Shown here: in pieces, positions 5,596 to 8,752 of the stretch
How positions within the stretch are numbered: position 1 is the first letter of the stretch
Layout of the letters: the number at the start of each line of letters is the position of its first letter
NCBI GenBank assembly: GCA_012032575.1
Contig: JAAUSP010000308.1
Location: 1 to 8,752, forward strand
DNA length: 8,752 nucleotides
Source of the DNA: Anaerolineales bacterium
GTDB taxonomy: Bacteria > Chloroflexota > Anaerolineae > 4572-78 > J111
Direction: 5' to 3'
The notes under the pieces: generated by a model
Told to the model about the DNA's origin: nothing
Database searches by the model: none
The model's input: only the letters and a program-made list of their open reading frames with translations
Translations under genes and position numbers: made by a program

Positions 5596-6495
5596 TCATG
5601 ACCGGGCGATTTCCACAGCCACAATCGTCCCCGCCTCCTGGCCCGTCGCCAACACCACCCCATTCTGAGCCGGGTCGCGCAGGAAGACAACGCCATCCTT
5701 TTCCTGAAAAGCCAGCCCCGTCTGCTGAATCCGCTCAACCACCGCAGCCAATGCCGCCGAATCCGGCAGGTTGAGGGTGAAGTAGCGCAGTCCGGCGGCG
5801 TCGGGGGGAGGAGGTGGGGCATTGACTCCGGCCCAGGTGTTGAGGCCGAGGTGGTGGTGATAGCCGTCGGCAGAGACAAAGCTGGCGCTGGGACCGTAGC
5901 GCATAATCAGATCAAACCCCAACGTCCCCACGTAGAACGCCTCGGCGGAGGGGATGGTGGCGATATGCAGATGGACGTGCCCGATAACGGTTTCCGGCTC
6001 CAGGCCGGTCCAGGGGGCGGGCTGTGCTTCAAGTTCGGCCAGGATGCTCTGGAGGTCGAGGGGATCGGTGGCCATTTGCAACTGCCCGTTTTGGCGGGGC
6101 CACTCGCTGCGGGGGCGGTCGCGGTAGATTTCGATGCCGTTGCCGTCGGGGTCGGCCAGGTAAATGGCCTCGCTGACCCAATGATCGGAGAAGCCCTGCA
6201 CCGGCGTGCGCGTTTCGGCCAGGTGGCGCAGCGATTGGGCCAGGGCCACCCGCGATGGGGTCAAAATGGCAAAGTGATACAGGCCGGTCACGCCGGAGAC
6301 CGGCCGAGCGTCGGGCCGTTCGGTCAATACCAGTAAATCCGGCCCGCCCGCGCCCAGATAAGCGGTATCCCCCTCGCGCCGATGGAGTTGAAACCCCAAA
6401 TTGTCCTGATAAAACACCAGCGACCGGTCCAAATTAGCAACGGTCAAATGAACGTAGCCGATGTTCGTAGCGGGATGAATAGAAGCTTTAGCCAT
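5596..6495 (-). CDS. catE: Two-domain VOC protein, CatE-like (catechol 2,3-dioxygenase family)
   Basis: A glyoxalase/extradiol-dioxygenase-fold protein of the CatE group (COG2514); the Bacillus subtilis member opens catechol-type rings with iron and protects against catechols and quinones. From memory, its sequence matches closely in SVTGLYHFA, SDHWVSEAIYLADPDGNGIE and the YHHHLGLNTWAGVNAPP region. Numbering from the ATG at 6495, the first VOC domain spans about 11-125 with ligand candidates H16, H74 and E122; the second spans about 172-284 with HVHLH (173-177) and HHH (213-215). The second domain lacks the usual C-terminal Glu, as in CatE. I prefer this ATG to the TTG three bases upstream because AGGAGG (6509-6504) is eight bases away, the better spacing. 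A hairpin-bearing leader and a strong promoter unit lie upstream. Family is sure; the substrate and iron-dependent activity are inferred. Confidence 0.9.
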   Translation of the reverse strand: MAKASIHPATNIGYVHLTVANLDRSLVFYQDNLGFQLHRREGDTAYLGAGGPDLLVLTERPDARPVSGVTGLYHFAILTPSRVALAQSLRHLAETRTPVQGFSDHWVSEAIYLADPDGNGIEIYRDRPRSEWPRQNGQLQMATDPLDLQSILAELEAQPAPWTGLEPETVIGHVHLHIATIPSAEAFYVGTLGFDLIMRYGPSASFVSADGYHHHLGLNTWAGVNAPPPPPDAAGLRYFTLNLPDSAALAAVVERIQQTGLAFQEKDGVVFLRDPAQNGVVLATGQEAGTIVAVEIARS

Positions 6496-6517
6496 CAATC
6501 AAACCTCCTGCAAAGAC

Positions 6518-6588
6518 GCGAGGACTCGTGAGGCGAAGAGGCGAAGAAAACCCTCGCGTCCTCGCTTCACGCCTCTTCGCGTCCTCGC
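6518..6588. repeat. Imperfect inverted repeat of GCGAGGAC/GCGAAGAGG units in the VOC leader
   Basis: GCGAGGAC (6518-6525) pairs with GTCCTCGC (6581-6588), 8 bp. GCGAAGAGGCG (6533-6543) pairs with CGCCTCTTCGC (6570-6580), 11 bp, extended by AAG/CTT (6544-6546 with 6565-6567). A 7-base bulge separates the two stems. The region repeats GCGAGGA- and GCGAAGA-like units in both arms. It sits between the terminator of the 6604-6676 RNA and the ribosome binding site of the VOC gene, so a longer minus-strand transcript would carry it in its leader. Confidence 0.8.
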
Positions 6589-6603
6589 CTCATCATTACC
6601 AAA

Positions 6604-6676
6604 CAAAAACGCCGCCTGCTTGACCAGGCAGCGTGCTCGTGGTACGATGACCTAACCTCGTCCATCGAAATTGCAT
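6604..6676 (-). ncRNA. Candidate small RNA or attenuating leader upstream of the VOC gene
   Basis: On the minus strand a strong promoter at 6710-6682 would start transcription near 6676-6675, and a terminator hairpin with a T-run ends near 6605. The RNA would be about 70 bases. Besides the terminator it can form CGATG/CATCG (6666-6662 with 6650-6646, extended by AC/GT past a bulged G) around a GAGGTTAG loop. It matches no RNA family I recognise (T-box, 6S, SRP RNA, fluoride and guanidine riboswitches were considered). Because the VOC gene begins about 110 bases further on, the same unit could act as a riboswitch-like attenuator for that gene. An open frame from ATGGAC within the RNA runs 32 codons; it may be chance. 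Confidence 0.5.
6605..6633 (-). terminator. Rho-independent terminator on the minus strand
   Basis: On the minus strand CGCTGCCTG (6633-6625) pairs with CAGGCGGCG (6618-6610) across a six-base loop, GTCAAG, and is followed by TTTTTG (6609-6604). One pair is G-U on the minus strand but would be a mismatch on the plus strand, and the T-run exists only on the minus strand, so direction is clear. It lies upstream of the VOC gene rather than behind a gene, which is why it points to a small RNA or to attenuation. Confidence 0.88.
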
Positions 6677-6681
6677 TTGTG

Positions 6682-6710
6682 AGTATAGCACATTTGGATG
6701 GTGCTGCCAA
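6682..6710 (-). promoter_or_regulatory. Strong minus-strand sigma-70-type promoter with extended -10
   Basis: Reading the minus strand, TTGGCA (6710-6705) is followed after exactly 17 bases by TATACT (6687-6682), and the base triplet before the -10 is TGC (6690-6688), an extended -10. This is close to consensus at both boxes with ideal spacing. It faces the small RNA candidate and the VOC gene and lies back to back with the esterase gene that starts at 6738. No transcript data exist here, so function is inferred from the match alone. Confidence 0.75.
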
Positions 6711-6737
6711 CCACCATTAAGATAAAAGGATTGCTTG

Positions 6738-7388
6738 ATGCCAACAGTTGATTTAGTTCACCGGGTTCAAATTCCGCCGGAGGCCGGCCCCGGCCGGCTC
6801 GTACCCGCTGTGGTGATGGTGCACGGTTGGCTGGGGGATGAAACGGTGATGGGGATTTTCAAACAGACCGTTCCATCCGGCGTGGCCGTTATCTCGCCCC
6901 GTGCGCCTTTGGCGGCCAATGGTGAGGGCTATGTCTGGTATTGGCGCGACCGGGGCGGGATTCAACCGGAGACGGACTCGCTTTGGGCGGGACGGGATCA
7001 GTTGCAGGCCTTTCTAACCAGCCTGCCCGATCAGTATCCGATTGATCCTCAGCGTATATTCCTGATGGGCTTTAGCCAGGGTGCGGTTGTTTGCAATACC
7101 GTAGCTCTCACCTGGCCGGGCCGGGTCAAGGGCGTAGCTTCGCTGGCCGGCTTGATCCCTGACGCGGTGATCGAGACGGCTCAGCCTGATCTGGCCGGTC
7201 TGCCGGTCTTTATTGCCCACGGCGTGCAGGATAAAACGGTCCCGCTGGCCTCGGCGCAACTGAGCCGCGACGTTTACACCCGGCTGGGAGCACAGTTAAC
7301 TTATCACGAGTATCACACCGGCCATAAATTGACCACCCAGGGGATGGCTGATTTGAAAGTGTGGCTGGCTAACGTTGTCAAGCGCTAA
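6738..7388 (+). CDS. Abhydrolase_2-type esterase (phospholipase/carboxylesterase family)
   Basis: A 216-residue cytoplasmic alpha/beta hydrolase of the carboxylesterase/phospholipase (YpfH/EstB-like) family, which splits short-chain esters. The oxyanion region is VVMVHGWLGDE (about 25-35), the nucleophile is Ser113 in GFSQG, the acid Asp165 in GVQDKTVP and the base His196 in HTGHK, a complete catalytic triad. FSQGAVV and SLAGLIP are typical of Abhydrolase_2. There is no signal peptide. The ATG at 6738 is preferred to the TTG three bases earlier because AAAGGA (6725-6730) is seven bases away. It is transcribed divergently from the VOC gene and ends 103 bases before sdaAB, with the 7408-7462 inverted repeat between them. 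Its natural substrate cannot be read from the sequence; it may be a general esterase or a dienelactone hydrolase relative. Confidence 0.9.
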   Translation: MPTVDLVHRVQIPPEAGPGRLVPAVVMVHGWLGDETVMGIFKQTVPSGVAVISPRAPLAANGEGYVWYWRDRGGIQPETDSLWAGRDQLQAFLTSLPDQYPIDPQRIFLMGFSQGAVVCNTVALTWPGRVKGVASLAGLIPDAVIETAQPDLAGLPVFIAHGVQDKTVPLASAQLSRDVYTRLGAQLTYHEYHTGHKLTTQGMADLKVWLANVVKR

Positions 7389-7407
7389 AACGCCTTCAAG
7401 ATTAGAA

Positions 7408-7462
7408 CGTGTTGCATGTTGCGTGTTCCGTTTGTTTTACGCAACACGCAACACGCAACACG
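7408..7462. repeat. Inverted repeat of three facing GCAACAC heptamers
   Basis: The right arm is three exact tandem copies of GCAACAC (7441-7461). The left arm (7409-7429) is three copies of its reverse complement GTGTTGC with two changes, so 19 of 21 positions pair, plus a C-G pair outside, around an 11-base loop. It stands between the esterase stop (7388) and the sdaAB start (7491). No T-run follows. It also creates a spurious upstream ATG at 7416, in frame with sdaAB, inside the left arm. Confidence 0.9.
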
Positions 7463-7490
7463 GGTCTTAAAATTACCGCAGGGAGTAAGC

Positions 7491-8174
7491 ATGGCCTCAA
7501 ATCGCCAAGTCTCGGTTTTTGACATTATCGGCCCAATCATGGTCGGCCCGTCGAGTTCGCATACGGCGGGGGCGGTGCGTTTGGGACAAATGGGGCGGGT
7601 AATTTTGGGCGCGCCGCCGACCGAGGCGCTAATCGAACTGCACGGCTCCTTTGCCGAAACCGGCCAGGGCCACGGCACCGACCGGGCTATTGTGGCCGGC
7701 CTACTGGGCATGGCCACCGACGACGAGCGCATCCGGCACAGTTTCGCCGTGGCCGAGGCGCTGGACCTGCAATTCCGTTTTGAAAAAGTGGACCTGGGTG
7801 AAGCCGCCCATCCCAACACCGTCCGGCTGACCCTACGGGCCGGCGAAACCGGCGTTCAGGTAACCGGGGCGTCCATCGGCGGCGGGCTGGTGGAAATTAC
7901 CAACATCGAGGGCTACGAGGTCCATTTTGGCGGCCAGTACGACACCCTGCTGGTCATCGCCGAGGACCGGCCCGGCACGATCAACGCCATCACCGGCTGG
8001 CTGCTCAAACACGATATCAATGTGGCCTTTTTCCGGGTGGGCCGCAAACAGCGCGGCGGCGAAGCGCTGATGATTATCGAAACCGACCATGCTATCCCCG
8101 ACCCGCTGATTGAGGCGATTGAAGATTTTGACTGGGTGCGCTGGGTCCGTAAGGTTGACAAAGTAGGAGAGTAA
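7491..8174 (+). CDS. sdaAB: L-serine dehydratase, iron-sulfur-dependent, beta subunit
   Basis: The beta subunit of the two-subunit [4Fe-4S] L-serine ammonia-lyase, which converts L-serine to pyruvate and ammonia. The N-terminal SVFDIIGPIMVGPSSSHTAGA is diagnostic, with GSFAETGQGHGTDRAIVAGLLG, HPNTVRLTL and TGASIGGGLVEI following. A C-terminal ACT domain (about 152-220: LLVIAEDRPGTINAITGWLL, DINVAFFRVGRKQRGGEALMIIE) is the expected serine or allosteric site. The frame is open further upstream to an ATG at 7416, but that codon sits in the heptamer repeat and adds 25 unrelated residues. The ATG at 7491 has AGGGAG (7480-7485) five bases upstream and matches the family's N-terminus. The 227-residue length is normal. 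The gene stops 3 bases before sdaAA, whose ribosome binding site lies inside its last codons. Confidence 0.97.
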   Translation: MASNRQVSVFDIIGPIMVGPSSSHTAGAVRLGQMGRVILGAPPTEALIELHGSFAETGQGHGTDRAIVAGLLGMATDDERIRHSFAVAEALDLQFRFEKVDLGEAAHPNTVRLTLRAGETGVQVTGASIGGGLVEITNIEGYEVHFGGQYDTLLVIAEDRPGTINAITGWLLKHDINVAFFRVGRKQRGGEALMIIETDHAIPDPLIEAIEDFDWVRWVRKVDKVGE

Positions 8175-8177
8175 ATT

Positions 8178-8752
8178 ATGTTTGACTCAATAGCCGAAAT
8201 GGTCGAACGGGCCGAAACCGGCGGACAGCCGCTCCATGAAATCGTGCTGCAAGCGGAGCTAGCCCAAAGCGGTGAAGCGCGAGAGGTGGTTTGGGAGCGG
8301 ATGCGGCGGCGGCTGGAGGTGATGCGGCACAGCACCGAGCAAGGTCTGGCTCAGCCGGTTATCTCGCTGAGCGGCATCAGCGGCGGCAACGCCTATCGTT
8401 TCTGGCACTGGCTGGACGAGCATCAACCGCTGACCGGCCCCCTTTTGAGCCGGGCGCTGGCCCGGGCTATGGCCGTGAACGAGGTCAACGCCGGTATGGG
8501 CTGCATCGTCGCCACGCCGACGGCGGGTTCGGCGGGGATTTTGCCGGGGGTTTTGCTGACCTTGCAGGAAGCGCGCGGCTTTACGGACGACCAACTGATT
8601 GGAGCGCTGTTCACGGCCAGCGGTATAGGCGCGGTGATTGTCCGGCGGGCGCATGTATCGGGCGCGGCGGGCGGCTGCCAGGCAGAAACCGGCAGTGCCG
8701 CGGCAATGGCTGCGGGAGCGGCAGTGGAACTTTTTGGCCGGCAGTCCCGGCC
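8178..8752 (+). CDS. sdaAA: L-serine dehydratase, iron-sulfur-dependent, alpha subunit (cut by window edge)
   Basis: The alpha, iron-sulfur-binding subunit of L-serine dehydratase; the right edge of the window removes its 3' part (191 codons visible of about 290-300). Diagnostic text includes SGISGGNAYRFW (about 65-76), AMAVNEVNAGMG, the ATPTAGSAGILPGVL stretch (112-126), and SGAAGGCQAETGSAAAMAAGA (161-181), where Cys167 is a probable cluster ligand; the other expected cysteines lie beyond the edge. Cys109 sits two residues before the position where B. subtilis SdaAA has a Cys (ICATPT, from memory). The ATG at 8178 has AGGAGA (8165-8170) seven bases upstream, inside the end of sdaAB, indicating coupled translation. 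The two genes together make a complete enzyme; the order sdaAB-sdaAA is as in Bacillus. Confidence 0.95.
   Translation, partial: MFDSIAEMVERAETGGQPLHEIVLQAELAQSGEAREVVWERMRRRLEVMRHSTEQGLAQPVISLSGISGGNAYRFWHWLDEHQPLTGPLLSRALARAMAVNEVNAGMGCIVATPTAGSAGILPGVLLTLQEARGFTDDQLIGALFTASGIGAVIVRRAHVSGAAGGCQAETGSAAAMAAGAAVELFGRQSR

Noticed and set aside
6645..6675. Hammerhead-like ribozyme core on the plus strand (GATGA ... CGAAA)
   Set aside because: The CUGAUGA core lacks its U, and the bases between the two boxes do not form a stem II.
6604..6676. T-box or known riboswitch identity for the leader RNA
   Set aside because: No T-box TGGNACCGCG motif and no match to the conserved cores of the riboswitches I can recall; left as unclassified.
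6694..6723. Plus-strand promoter TTGGAT / TAAGAT for the esterase
   Set aside because: The spacing is 18 bases and the start would fall on the ribosome binding site, so it is not convincing.
7441..7461. Short CRISPR-like array from the repeated GCAACAC
   Set aside because: Units are 7 bases with no spacers; it is a tandem repeat forming one arm of a hairpin.
7416..7490. Upstream extension of sdaAB from the ATG at 7416
   Set aside because: The codons are made of the inverted heptamer repeat, match no SdaAB N-terminus, and the ATG at 7491 has its own ribosome binding site.

Overview
The window is a gene-dense piece of bacterial chromosome, fairly GC-rich (an estimate by eye, not a count). It carries whole or partial genes for metabolism, ribosome rescue, transport and one toxin-antitoxin pair. 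No rRNA, tRNA, phage gene, transposase or CRISPR array is visible. The gene mix (two-subunit iron-sulfur L-serine dehydratase in the order sdaAB-sdaAA, a CatE-type VOC protein, ArfB, a CopG/MazF pair) would suit an environmental Chloroflexota or similar bacterium. That placement is inference only, because no phylogenetic marker is present.

Layout, left to right. A membrane-anchored alpha/beta hydrolase (1-911, +) has its N-terminal membrane helix in a different frame from its body. An HpcH/HpaI-type aldolase (1000-1797, +) follows. Next come a CopG/RHH antitoxin (1874-2116) and a MazF/PemK toxin (2101-2439), which overlap and sit behind a palindromic operator. An unusual multi-pass membrane protein with a C-terminal SRPBCC domain (2472-3473, +) ends at a strong intrinsic terminator (3578-3605). 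Three genes then lie on the minus strand. In transcription order they are a two-domain CatE-like VOC protein (6495-5596), an MFS transporter broken by one frameshift (5473-4134) and the ribosome-rescue hydrolase arfB (4103-3678). Upstream of the VOC gene, also on the minus strand, is a compact promoter-RNA-terminator unit (about 6710-6605), either a small RNA or an attenuating leader. Divergent from it are an Abhydrolase_2-type esterase (6738-7388, +) and then sdaAB (7491-8174) and sdaAA (8178 to the right edge), which convert L-serine to pyruvate and ammonia.

How the genes may work together. SdaAB and SdaAA are the two subunits of one enzyme and look translationally coupled. The antitoxin and toxin form one autoregulated operon. 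The VOC protein and transporter may be co-transcribed, with arfB only 30 bases behind the transporter. The other neighbours show no clear shared pathway.

The most striking feature is non-coding. Five long inverted repeats (901-963, 3606-3669, 5527-5568, 6518-6588, 7408-7462) each lie at a gene boundary. Most are built from short repeated units of 7-9 bases facing each other across a short loop. They share architecture but not sequence. Two genes (hydrolase and MFS) also show apparent single-base frame breaks, which may be assembly errors or real decay. No gap longer than 300 bases lacks a gene; the longest, about 240 bases (6496-6737), holds the promoter-RNA-terminator unit and one of the inverted repeats.
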